This document shows, in pieces, positions 1 to 5,121 of a stretch of 5,121 bases of DNA (positions are counted from its first letter, which is position 1; each line of letters begins with the position of its first letter). The stretch is from Deltaproteobacteria bacterium (GTDB lineage Bacteria; Desulfobacterota; DSM-4660; Desulfatiglandales; B25-G16), in assembly GCA_003646935.1 (NCBI GenBank), contig QMLW01000191.1:1-5121 (forward strand), in the 5' to 3' direction. Below the pieces are notes generated by a model that made no database searches, had not been told where the DNA came from, and saw only the letters and a list, made by a program, of their open reading frames with translations. Position numbers and translations under genes: made by a program.

Positions 1-389
1 AATCTGTGCTCCTTGTATTTCTTCACCAGATCTCTATAGAGCGTGATAGCTCGATCGAGATCTGATTCCCTGCCCGAGTACCGTGAGAGATCGGTCCAAA
101 GATTGCCGGCCTTATACATCGCCCATACCGCTTCATCGGTATGGGGGAATCCCTGGTAAACGCTCTTGTAGCGTGCTATGCATCTCTCCCAGTTGTGTCG
201 GTACTTTCGCTTGGTTGAGGACCGATAGAGTGCTTTTGAGCAATCCTGGGATCGCTTAAAAAGCCGTGCAGCGGAATGTGACGAGGAGGAACTGGTGGCA
301 TAAGCAGGTGAGGGAAAGGAAAGGGCGAAGAAGAGGGATATGAAAACGGAGATCAGCGCATGCCTTCTAAATAAGGAACTGCAAATCAT
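1..389 (-). CDS. Secreted TPR-domain protein, N-terminal part; probable N-acetylmuramoyl-L-alanine amidase (runs off left edge)
   Basis: This partial gene is open from the ATG at 389-387 to the window edge (129 codons plus 2 bases). Residues 1-31 form a signal peptide: positive RRH at 8-10, a hydrophobic stretch at 11-25, and an AYA cleavage site at 29-31. The protein is therefore exported. A Ser-rich linker follows, then helical repeats from about residue 40 (WERCIARYKSVYQGFP at 67-82, and a DLDRAITLYRDLVKKY segment at 110-125). The W..CI..Y..V...FP pattern followed by A......GNLW and DLDRAI..Y is what I recall from the TPR-like front of deltaproteobacterial N-acetylmuramoyl-L-alanine amidases, which cleave peptidoglycan cross-bridge stems. 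The catalytic Amidase_3 domain would lie outside the window, so the enzyme name is inference; another periplasmic TPR protein is possible. It starts 113 bases after lapA on the same strand and has only a weak ribosome binding site (an AAGG about 10 bases upstream). Confidence 0.7.
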   Translation of the reverse strand, partial: MICSSLFRRHALISVFISLFFALSFPSPAYATSSSSSHSAARLFKRSQDCSKALYRSSTKRKYRHNWERCIARYKSVYQGFPHTDEAVWAMYKAGNLWTDLSRYSGRESDLDRAITLYRDLVKKYKEHR

Positions 390-502
390 GTAAGCGCCTT
401 TTTACTACCTATAGGATGACGTTTCGTAAAATAGATACCCCCCTTCTACACGCTTAGATGAGAGAGGAAGATACGATGGAAGAATCGGCCAGCTCCCGTC
501 AA

Positions 503-862
503 TCAGGCCATAATGTCGTCTTCTTGCTCGGGCTCTGAGTCTTCCGCTCTGCCTTCATACACAGGCGTCTTTCTGAGGGAGTCCATTTCCCTATCCTTTG
601 CGGCCTTCTCCCTTGACAGGGCCCTGATCTCCTTCTTCAGCCTGAATCGCTCGAATATCCCGAGGAAACCGGCAATAAATACACCGAGTAAAAATACGAT
701 AATCATGACCAGATAAAAGGCCATAGGAGGAGTCTCGTGAGACCAAAAAAGGAAATCTATCCTCAGTGTTAGGGTCTTGGAAAGTTGCTCGAGGTTTTCG
801 ACAATAAGGATTATCACCAACAACATGATCAATATGCTTATGATAGCTTTTATGTGTTTCAT
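503..862 (-). CDS. lapA: LapA-domain (DUF1049) small inner-membrane protein
   Basis: The protein has 119 residues. Transmembrane helix 1 spans about residues 7-22 and helix 2 about 47-69. Between them is a short loop containing VENLEQLSKTLTLRIDF. After helix 2 comes a charged, probably coiled-coil segment (about 71-98) and an acidic tail. Two helices, an N-x-x-x-x hinge after helix 1 and a cytoplasmic coiled coil are the architecture of the LapA/DUF1049 family. In E. coli, LapA works with LapB in regulating LPS assembly and LpxC turnover. No lapB is in view, so that role is carried over from the family and is not shown here. The start at 862 is supported by a strong AGGAGGA 3 bases upstream of the spacer (866-872). 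The gene lies 101 bases downstream of the HIT gene on the same strand and may have its own weak promoter. Confidence 0.75.
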   Translation of the reverse strand: MKHIKAIISILIMLLVIILIVENLEQLSKTLTLRIDFLFWSHETPPMAFYLVMIIVFLLGVFIAGFLGIFERFRLKKEIRALSREKAAKDREMDSLRKTPVYEGRAEDSEPEQEDDIMA

Positions 863-895
863 AGCTCCTCCTCAGCTCCTCGCAATTATTCTATC

Positions 896-922
896 ATTAC
901 AATCATCGTTTCTTACGGTCAA
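896..922 (-). promoter_or_regulatory. Possible weak sigma70 promoter for lapA
   Basis: On the minus strand, a TTGACC -35-like hexamer (922-917) is followed after 15 bases by TGTAAT (901-896), which matches the -10 consensus at 5 of 6 positions. The spacer is shorter than the ideal 17, so this may be chance. It sits in the 101-base gap between the HIT gene and lapA, where a secondary promoter would be plausible. Read-through from the upstream operon would also serve lapA. Confidence 0.25.
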
Positions 923-963
923 CACCATATGATCCACCTTTGCAACCTACTCCGAATCGTCCC

Positions 964-1449
964 TCAAAGGTTTCTAAAAAAGGGCAGCAATTTCAGATAG
1001 GTCGCTTGAATATGCTCTGGGATTACCCGCACATCTCCAATCACCGTCATGTAATTAGTATCCCCACTCCACCGAGGGACGACGTGAAAGTGGATATGCT
1101 CCTCTACGCCGGCACCTGCTATATGTCCCAAGTTTAAACCAACGTTGAATCCACCGGGATTCATAACCTCAGCCAAGATCCCTATGGATCGCTCAACCAT
1201 GGTGATGAGATCCAGTTTTTCCTCATTGGCGAGGGCATTAAGAGCGGAAACGTGGCGCACGGGGGCCACGAGAAGATGACCGTTTATGTAAGGGAATCTA
1301 TTCATGAGCACAATACTCCGTTCTCCCACATGAAGGATCAACCGCTCTTCATCGTGATCTCTGTCATCACCCGAGCAGAATATGCATTCCCCTTTCTCGT
1401 TGCTCGCGGTAATGTAGTCCATTCGCCATGGCGCCCAGAGAACCTTCAT
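964..1449 (-). CDS. HIT (histidine triad) family nucleotide hydrolase/phosphorylase, Ap4A-phosphorylase-like
   Basis: The protein has 161 residues from the ATG at 1449. The HIT active site is the HIHFHVV stretch near residues 118-124; by family knowledge the middle His is the nucleophile that forms the nucleotidyl-His intermediate. The N-terminus LWAPWRMDY and the CIFC motif (about 22-25) are typical of the zinc-carrying branch that includes the mycobacterial diadenosine tetraphosphate phosphorylase. The NRFPYINGHLLV and GLNLGHIAGAG segments are also characteristic of the family. It is likely cytosolic and acts on dinucleoside polyphosphates or adenylated small molecules; the exact substrate cannot be read from sequence. 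An in-frame GTG lies directly before the ATG (1452-1450). I prefer the ATG because AAGGG (1460-1456) is then 6 bases away. The gene begins 9 bases after the phosphoesterase stop, so the two share a transcript. Confidence 0.9.
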   Translation of the reverse strand: MKVLWAPWRMDYITASNEKGECIFCSGDDRDHDEERLILHVGERSIVLMNRFPYINGHLLVAPVRHVSALNALANEEKLDLITMVERSIGILAEVMNPGGFNVGLNLGHIAGAGVEEHIHFHVVPRWSGDTNYMTVIGDVRVIPEHIQATYLKLLPFFRNL

Positions 1450-1458
1450 CACCTACCC

Positions 1459-1938
1459 TTAGACTGGAATTATCGTTCCCTTGATTGTGTCCGCTATATC
1501 CAAGATCCCGATAGAATTGGACCCGGCCATCCTGAAACCCGTGGCCGTTCCGGGATTAAAAAAAAGGACCCCCTCATCGGCGTGATTGGAGGGCCTGTGT
1601 GAATGCCCATAGATTATTGCATGCACATCGTTAAACTCAGAGCGTATCCTTCTCTCTATCCCGAGGGGAGAGCCCCACCCGTGGATAAGGCCCAAACGAA
1701 AACCACCCACCTCAACTATCTCTTTCTTGGGGAACCGCTCCCTCACGTCCACGGTATCCATATTACCCTGAACCACATGAAGGGGCTTTTGAGACAAGTA
1801 ATCGGCGACCTCCAGACAGACGAGATCTCCTGCGTGTAAGATCATCTCCACATCGGAGAGGTAGTTCTCATATATATCGACCAACTCCGAGCTCACCGCC
1901 TTGAGGTGGGTATCTGAAATAACGCCGATTTTCACCAT
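1459..1938 (-). CDS. YfcE/MJ0936-type metallophosphoesterase
   Basis: The protein has 159 residues from the ATG at 1938. All metal-binding blocks of the calcineurin-like fold appear in order: SDTH (D9, H11), HAGD (35-38), GNMD (58-61, the family's GNxD/H block), HG at 86-87, GHSHRP (111-116), and the NPG near 128-130 typical of the YfcE subgroup. Family members are two-metal phosphodiesterases active on artificial diesters; the natural substrate is mostly unknown. The open frame extends upstream to 2118, but that extension has no family similarity, lacks a ribosome binding site and runs through the -10 element at 1986-1991. The conserved beta-strand MVKIGVISDTH must begin the protein. An AAGGA lies about 10 bases upstream of the chosen ATG. 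It is the first gene of a minus-strand operon with the HIT gene. Confidence 0.9.
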   Translation of the reverse strand: MVKIGVISDTHLKAVSSELVDIYENYLSDVEMILHAGDLVCLEVADYLSQKPLHVVQGNMDTVDVRERFPKKEIVEVGGFRLGLIHGWGSPLGIERRIRSEFNDVHAIIYGHSHRPSNHADEGVLFFNPGTATGFRMAGSNSIGILDIADTIKGTIIPV

Positions 1939-1985
1939 AGAACGGTTATCCTTCACGTATGGGTATTCCGCGTATGTGTCCATGA

Positions 1986-2013
1986 AGTATAGCAGAATGT
2001 AGTAAAAAGACAA
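1986..2013 (-). promoter_or_regulatory. Sigma70-like promoter for the phosphoesterase-HIT operon
   Basis: On the minus strand, TTGTCT (2013-2008) is followed after 16 bases by TATACT (1991-1986). The -10 is preceded by TGC, an extended -10 feature. Transcription would start near 1979, giving a leader of about 40 nt before the ATG at 1938. The position also argues against any upstream start codon for the phosphoesterase. Confidence 0.55.
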
Positions 2014-2045
2014 CCTCAAATGGGCTCCCCTCCACCCGATTGCTG

Positions 2046-2074
2046 TTGACAACCCCGGGCAATCCCAATATATT
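2046..2074 (+). promoter_or_regulatory. Near-consensus sigma70 promoter facing the PurD-like gene
   Basis: TTGACA (2046-2051) matches the -35 consensus exactly. After a 17-base spacer comes TATATT (2069-2074), 5 of 6 to the -10 consensus. A start near 2081 is expected. The only plus-strand gene downstream is the PurD-like ligase at 2450, so the transcript would carry a leader of about 370 nt containing a hairpin and the octamer inverted repeat. A short untranslated RNA is the alternative product. It lies back to back with the minus-strand promoter, the two -35 elements being about 32 bases apart. Confidence 0.6.
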
Positions 2075-2105
2075 CCGACAATCATCCCTTGACCTCGGAC
2101 ATACC

Positions 2106-2140
2106 AGCAAAGACCCACGCCAGAGGTCTTAGCTTTGTTT
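2106..2140 (+). terminator. Small hairpin with T-rich tail; possible leader attenuator or weak terminator
   Basis: AAGACC (2110-2115) pairs perfectly with GGTCTT (2125-2130) across a 9-base loop. An A-A mismatch then allows AGC (2106-2108) to pair with GCT (2132-2134). The stem is followed by TTGTTT (2135-2140). It begins only about 25 nt after the predicted start of the plus-strand promoter, so it could end a short leader RNA or attenuate transcription into the ligase. The stem is short and modest in GC, so it may be inefficient or accidental. Confidence 0.3.
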
Positions 2141-2182
2141 GGAGCTCCCTGGAAGGGTCAAAAGCGGGTCTTAAAATTCCGT

Positions 2183-2355
2183 GTTTCTTGGAGTAATGGA
2201 GTACTGGAGTAATGGTCTAAAGATGAGGGAAGGATTTTGAGTATCCAGAAGGCTGCACAAACCCGGGCTCTTGTGGGGTTATCTGCGGTGTATCAGGTAC
2301 CAGTTTTTCCATCACTCCATTCATCCACTACTCCATTACTCCATGTGAAAGAAAC
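2183..2355. repeat. Imperfect inverted repeat made of tandem TGGAGTNN octamers
   Basis: The left arm has three octamers in tandem from 2189 (TGGAGTAA, TGGAGTAC, TGGAGTAA) plus TGG, ending at 2215. The right arm (2309-2343) is their reverse complement with a fourth unit. Over the 27 bases 2189-2215 against 2317-2343, 24 can pair. Outside the arms, GTTTCT (2183-2188) faces AGAAAC (2350-2355), with 6 extra bases on the right side. The internal spacer is 93 bases and non-coding. The layout resembles a small non-autonomous element or a dispersed intergenic repeat. I recall similar TGGAGTA repeats in deltaproteobacterial genomes, but I cannot confirm copy number from this window. No target-site duplication is evident. 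Confidence 0.65.
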
Positions 2356-2436
2356 CCTCATGACCGGCAGAGCCATCGTCTCTGAGCACGCCCAGAGCAC
2401 GTGGTTTTCTGAGACGAAATAAACCAACGCCACTCT

Positions 2437-2444
2437 AAAGGAGG
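2437..2444 (+). promoter_or_regulatory. Strong ribosome binding site of the PurD-like gene
   Basis: AAAGGAGG ends 5 bases before the ATG at 2450 and fixes that start. It is one of the best Shine-Dalgarno sequences in the window. Confidence 0.8.
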
Positions 2445-2449
2445 CAGAC

Positions 2450-3838
2450 ATGAAGGTACTCGTTTACGGTACGGGAGGCAGGGATCAGAGCCTTGCTGAT
2501 AAATACGGAGACAGCCAGCACGTTGACAAGGTCTATTTCGTTCCCGGCAATCCCGGTGTGGCCTATACCTTAAAGGGCAAGAGGGGCCTGATAGAGTGTT
2601 TCGATATACGGGATTTCAGCGAGGTTTCGAAATTCTGCCTGGAAAAAAAGGTCGATCTCGTTGATATCGGCTCGGAGAATCCCCTAGAAGAAGGGCTGGT
2701 TGATGTGCTGAATGAACACGGCATCAGGACAATCGGTCCACGGCAACAATACGTAAGGCTCGAGAGCGATCGGGCATTTACCGATGATATCCTGCGCGAT
2801 ATTGGGGTATCCAAGCCCGAATACAGGGTCTTCGATGACCCGGAACAGGCCAAGGAATATGTCAGAAACATCGGCTACCAGGTCTTCGTAAAGGCCAACG
2901 GCCTCGCAGCGGGAAAGGGCGCCATCGGATGCGACGACGTTCCCCAAGCGGAGAGCGCAGTTGAGAAACTCATGGTGGAAAAGATATTCGGCAGCTCCGG
3001 CGATAGGGTTGTCATTGAGGAGCGGAAGTACGGCACTGAGATCTCCTTTTTCGTGTACCTGGATGGCCAACACGCGCTACCGTTGAAGATGTTCGTCCAG
3101 GACTACAAGCGGGCCTTTGATCTCGATGACGAGAACGCGATCAAGGAATTCGGCGGCAATCTCAACACAGGCGGCACGGGGTGCTATGCCCCCCATAAAC
3201 TGCTAAGCCCCTGGCTCGTCAATAAGATCATAAAGGAGATCGTAAATCCCACGGTGAACGCGATTTACAACCGAGGCGATTTAGGCCTGGGATGGGACTA
3301 CAAGGGGGTCCTGTACTTCGGCCTCAACCTCGATCCCTACAATAATCTGGATGTCTTTGAGATCAACGTGCGACACGGTGATCCCGAATGGGAAGTGCTC
3401 TCCCGAAAACTGAGCACGGATCTATTCGAAATAGGTATGGCGGTGTGGGAAGGGACGCTCGATCAAATATACCCTGTCTGGAACAATCAATGCTATGTGG
3501 ATGTGGTTGCCATGGAGGGCCGTTCAAAGGCAAGCAAGGGGTGGAATAAAGGGTATCCAGGCCGATACGGAAAAGGTCATCAAGTGGTGGGCCTGGATCA
3601 GATCGACAGGGGAATTGCCATCTACTTTTCAGGAGTGAGGGAGGATCAAGACAAGGGCCTGGTAACGGACGGTGGAAGGGTCCTCCACGTTATCGCAGGG
3701 GATGCCACCTTGGAAGGGGCTCGGGAAAGGGCATACCGGAACATAGAGCGCATATCGTTCCTGGATCACTACCACGACAATGCAAACTGCATGCGGTACC
3801 GAAAAACGATCGGCCTAGAGGAGATACAACACCTATGA
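2450..3838 (+). CDS. Divergent PurD-like ATP-grasp ligase (phosphoribosylamine-glycine ligase family)
   Basis: The protein has 462 residues, against roughly 420-430 for typical PurD. PurD joins phosphoribosylamine and glycine with ATP, the second step of purine synthesis, in the cytosol. The PurD order is complete: N-domain VLVYGTGGRDQSL (3-15), PGNPGVA (32-38), GSENPLEEG (74-82), ATP-grasp VKANGLAAGKG (147-157), VVIEE (187-191), NTGGTGCYAP (239-248), metal-binding FEINVRHGDPE (303-313), and C-domain GYPGRYGKG (368-376). Several normally near-invariant positions differ: GGREHAL is GGRDQSL, KADG is KANG, GPE is GSE, NTGGMG is NTGGTG, and FGDPET is HGDPEW. Extra residues occur around 222-238 and 357-368, which explains the length. 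Fold and ATP-ligase chemistry are well supported. Whether it makes GAR or is a paralog with another acceptor is open. No purine genes are nearby. It is preceded by a strong Shine-Dalgarno and a long leader. Confidence 0.85.
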   Translation: MKVLVYGTGGRDQSLADKYGDSQHVDKVYFVPGNPGVAYTLKGKRGLIECFDIRDFSEVSKFCLEKKVDLVDIGSENPLEEGLVDVLNEHGIRTIGPRQQYVRLESDRAFTDDILRDIGVSKPEYRVFDDPEQAKEYVRNIGYQVFVKANGLAAGKGAIGCDDVPQAESAVEKLMVEKIFGSSGDRVVIEERKYGTEISFFVYLDGQHALPLKMFVQDYKRAFDLDDENAIKEFGGNLNTGGTGCYAPHKLLSPWLVNKIIKEIVNPTVNAIYNRGDLGLGWDYKGVLYFGLNLDPYNNLDVFEINVRHGDPEWEVLSRKLSTDLFEIGMAVWEGTLDQIYPVWNNQCYVDVVAMEGRSKASKGWNKGYPGRYGKGHQVVGLDQIDRGIAIYFSGVREDQDKGLVTDGGRVLHVIAGDATLEGARERAYRNIERISFLDHYHDNANCMRYRKTIGLEEIQHL

Positions 3839-4120
3839 AGAAGTACCACTTGGCCCTTCTTCAAATAACGGCTCATCGAAATCCAACACCTTGAGGGGGC
3901 TCTTGCCGGTAAAGAGCTTGATTATCTTCCCAATCGTATAGGCGTTGCCCCTGAGCAACAACTTGCAGTTCAAAAAACTGCTCCCCCTAAGATCCGTTTC
4001 CCCTGTCTCCACGATGATAAGGCAATCCTTGAACTGGCAGTTCTCAAAGTACTTGCCGTCGAGCTCGATCTTTTCCTTGGAGAAGGTGGCGTTCCTGTAG
4101 CGGGTTTTGTAGTCCGCCAT
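3833..4120 (-). CDS. Uncharacterised 95-residue protein, weakly pentapeptide-repeat-like
   Basis: I do not recognise a named family. Residues 25-55 show spaced hydrophobic and small residues (YFENCQFKDC, then TDLRGSSFLNCKLLLRG), reminiscent of the short parallel beta-coils of pentapeptide-repeat proteins. There are only two or three such turns, followed by a helical KIIKLFTGKSP segment and an acidic, Gly/Ser-rich tail. There is no signal peptide or membrane helix, so it is probably cytosolic. Three Cys residues occur in the FENCQFKDC and FLNCKL segments; their spacing does not match a known metal motif. It starts 4 bases after the stop of the NifU-like gene, so it is translated from the same message; its own ribosome binding site is poor, which suggests coupling. 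Its last 6 bases overlap the end of the convergent PurD-like gene. A role linked to the scaffold is inferred from position only. Confidence 0.7.
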   Translation of the reverse strand: MADYKTRYRNATFSKEKIELDGKYFENCQFKDCLIIVETGETDLRGSSFLNCKLLLRGNAYTIGKIIKLFTGKSPLKVLDFDEPLFEEGPSGTSS

Positions 4121-4124
4121 GGGT

Positions 4125-4586
4125 TTACTGCTTCTTGTAGAGCCGCTTCCATGGCTCGCTTTTAAAGTCCAGATAGTCGGTCAAGGCGGCCCGTAAGCTG
4201 TTCGACGCCAGCAGAGCGCAGTGCACGCTCTCCTCCGGCAGCCCTCCGAGCTGCTCCAGGATGAGCTCCTTGGTGATGGCGAACGCCTTCTTATAGGTTT
4301 TTCCAATGGCGAGCTCGCAGGCCATGCAGCCCGCGGCTATGGTTGTCATACAGCCGTCGGTGAGAAACCGGGCGTCCATGATCCTGTCGTTTTCGATCCT
4401 CAAGAATATCTGCACCGTATCCCCACAGGGCCCCGTCACCTTTCCGCAGGCCTGAGGATCCCGTATCTCTCCCAATTGTCTTGGATTAAGCCACCTCTGA
4501 ACTACCCCTTCCGAATATGTCTTGCGGGCATCCTCTATAATGGCTGCCTGCATCTCTTCCATTGCCTGGTCAAAATCGCTTGACAT
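4125..4586 (-). CDS. NifU/IscU-like iron-sulfur cluster assembly scaffold
   Basis: The protein has 153 residues. By family knowledge, the U-type scaffold receives sulfur from a cysteine desulfurase and builds a cluster on three Cys plus Asp/His. The blocks are present: GPCGDT (C54, D56), TDGCMTTIAAGC (C79), and VHCALLA (H122, C123). The following SLRAAL helix is also typical. Three further cysteines, C47, C87 and C90, are not part of the usual set, and the common GCGSAIASS block is replaced by DGCMTTIAAGCMAC. I recall this version from scaffold-like proteins of anaerobes. It starts with a helical extension (about 1-28) before the RWLNPRQLG segment. No desulfurase (NifS/IscS) is beside it, so its partner must be elsewhere. 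The start at 4586 is set by AAGGAGG. It forms a two-gene unit with the 95-residue protein. Confidence 0.88.
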   Translation of the reverse strand: MSSDFDQAMEEMQAAIIEDARKTYSEGVVQRWLNPRQLGEIRDPQACGKVTGPCGDTVQIFLRIENDRIMDARFLTDGCMTTIAAGCMACELAIGKTYKKAFAITKELILEQLGGLPEESVHCALLASNSLRAALTDYLDFKSEPWKRLYKKQ

Positions 4587-4597
4587 CTTATATGTAT

Positions 4598-4604
4598 CCT
4601 CCTT
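4598..4604 (-). promoter_or_regulatory. Ribosome binding site of the NifU-like gene with long spacing
   Basis: AAGGAGG (minus strand, 4604-4598) precedes the ATG at 4586 by 11 bases, longer than the usual 5-9. No alternative in-frame start exists between them. No clear promoter is seen in the 168 bases between this gene and the upstream pseudogene. Confidence 0.6.
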
Positions 4605-4754
4605 CTAGGCGAAGCTCTAGCACCAATTTCCGCCAAAATCAAGCGAAATAAGAAAGCGATTTCCGCGTGGGGCCAGCCCTTGACATGGGACATTTTTCGC
4701 CCAACCATTCTTATTGCCTGGCCGCTCGCTGTGGGCAGAGAGAGCCCCTCCCCA

Positions 4755-5082
4755 TTAGCTCAGATAGCGGACCTCGGCCAGTCTCCTAGGGATGATCCGC
4801 TTATAGTGGTATTTCGGATAGCCGAGGGTGATGCTGGCATAGACGTCACGCTCCTCCGGCTCGTTCCCGTGGGAGCCCTGTGCGCAGCTTCTATAATCCG
4901 ATCAAGGATGTCACGGGAAACGGGCTTATCCTTATATCGTCGAATCGATCGACGCTGCTCCATGAGAGAGAGACAAGGGTGACCTTTTCCCCTTCCCGTT
5001 CAATCGTCTCGATGATATGGCGGGGGCACACATGGCCGCATATGTCACAGGCTTTACATGTTTCGTTGTCAATATGAATCAT
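4755..5082 (-). pseudogene. Decayed ferredoxin-nitroreductase fusion gene with two internal deletions
   Basis: Three recognisable pieces lie in order in three different frames. First, from the ATG at 5082 with an AAAGGAGA 8 bases upstream, a 4Fe-4S ferredoxin start: MIHIDNETCKACDICGHVCP with cysteines 9, 12, 15 and 19. Second, from about 4963, the nitroreductase start MEQRRSIRRYKDKPVSRDIL followed by AAHRAPTG, the FMN-binding front of the family. Third, from about 4859, the family's C-terminal tail PEERDVYASITLGYPKYHYK, ending at TAA 4757-4755. An intact fusion normally has a second ferredoxin cluster and more than 100 residues of nitroreductase core between these blocks, and both are missing. 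Such proteins reduce nitro compounds or flavin substrates with ferredoxin-type electron input. The product here cannot be functional as one enzyme. The ferredoxin frame alone would give a 63-residue protein ending at the TAG near 4891. Confidence 0.85.
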
Positions 5083-5121
5083 CGGAACTATCTCCTTTGC
5101 CGACAATCTTTGCCCAAAATT

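Larger units (their letters stand above)
1939..2449. other. 511-base divergent intergenic region
   Basis: No convincing gene lies here. Short open frames exist on both strands (for example 2237-2422 on the plus strand), but they have no usable ribosome binding site or recognisable protein character, and part of that frame is made of the octamer repeat. The region holds two back-to-back promoters (1986-2013 minus, 2046-2074 plus), a hairpin with a T-rich tail (2106-2140), the octamer inverted repeat (2183-2355) and the ribosome binding site of the downstream ligase (2437-2444). Nothing distinct is seen in 2356-2436 apart from short weak stems. Confidence 0.7.

Noticed and set aside
457..537. 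26-codon plus-strand reading frame starting at 457.
   Set aside because: It is short, overlaps the lapA end in antisense, and has no supporting signal beyond a purine-rich context.
1939..2118. 60-codon upstream extension of the phosphoesterase reading frame.
   Set aside because: It has no family similarity and no ribosome binding site, and it spans the -10/-35 promoter elements of its own gene. The conserved first strand of the domain begins at the ATG at 1938.
2183..2355. Octamer repeats as a CRISPR array.
   Set aside because: The units are 8 bases, contiguous and without spacers, and the two clusters are in opposite orientation. No cas gene is present.
2237..2422. 61-codon plus-strand reading frame in the intergenic region.
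   Set aside because: It has no ribosome binding site and no recognisable protein character, and part of it is the octamer repeat read as codons.
2563..3073. Two minus-strand reading frames inside the PurD-like gene.
   Set aside because: They are antisense shadows of a well-supported coding frame and have no family features.
4221..4583. 120-codon plus-strand reading frame opposite the NifU-like gene.
   Set aside because: It is the antisense image of the scaffold gene, whose cysteine motifs are clear on the minus strand.
4620..4754. Search for a promoter or terminator between the pseudogene and the NifU-like gene.
   Set aside because: Only a weak TTGATT-17-TAGAGC pair and a repeated ATTTCCGC octamer were found, neither convincing enough to call.
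4755..5082. Programmed frameshifting to join the ferredoxin and nitroreductase frames into one working enzyme.
   Set aside because: Even with both frame changes, the second ferredoxin cluster and the nitroreductase core are absent, so no functional enzyme would result.

Overview
The window looks like a chromosomal segment of an anaerobic, deltaproteobacterial (Desulfobacterota-type) organism. This is an inference, not a proof. It rests on a TPR-fronted secreted amidase of the kind common in that group, a LapA-domain membrane protein, a NifU-like scaffold of an anaerobe type, a remnant of a ferredoxin-nitroreductase fusion, and an octameric TGGAGTNN repeat cluster of a kind I associate with such genomes. 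Most of the content is housekeeping or accessory-metabolic. I see no tRNA, rRNA, CRISPR array, transposase or phage gene.

Left half (1-1938, all minus strand). Reading in the direction of transcription: a YfcE/MJ0936-type metallophosphoesterase (1938-1459), a HIT-family nucleotide hydrolase or phosphorylase (1449-964), a small two-helix LapA-domain inner-membrane protein (862-503), and the start of a signal-peptide-bearing TPR protein, probably an N-acetylmuramoyl-L-alanine amidase (389 to beyond the left edge). The first two genes are 9 bases apart and are clearly co-transcribed. A sigma70-like promoter at 1986-2013 lies just upstream and helps fix the phosphoesterase start.

Centre (1939-2449) is a 511-base divergent intergenic region. 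It holds that minus-strand promoter and a near-consensus plus-strand promoter (TTGACA-17-TATATT, 2046-2074). Downstream come a small hairpin followed by a T-rich tract (2106-2140) and an imperfect inverted repeat built from tandem TGGAGTNN octamers (2183-2355). The plus-strand promoter would give a leader of about 370 nt ahead of the next gene.

Right half. A 462-residue PurD-like ATP-grasp ligase (2450-3838, plus) has many substitutions in otherwise near-invariant PurD motifs and is longer than usual. It converges on, and overlaps by 6 bases, a minus-strand pair: a NifU/IscU-like Fe-S scaffold (4586-4125) and a 95-residue uncharacterised protein with weak pentapeptide-repeat character (4120-3833). 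The right edge (5082-4755, minus) carries a decayed ferredoxin-nitroreductase gene. It consists of three short recognisable pieces in three reading frames, joined across two deletions.

No clearly new multi-gene system is visible. The items most worth a second look are the divergent PurD with its long leader, the octamer inverted repeat, the doubly deleted nitroreductase pseudogene, and the scaffold plus 95-residue protein pair.
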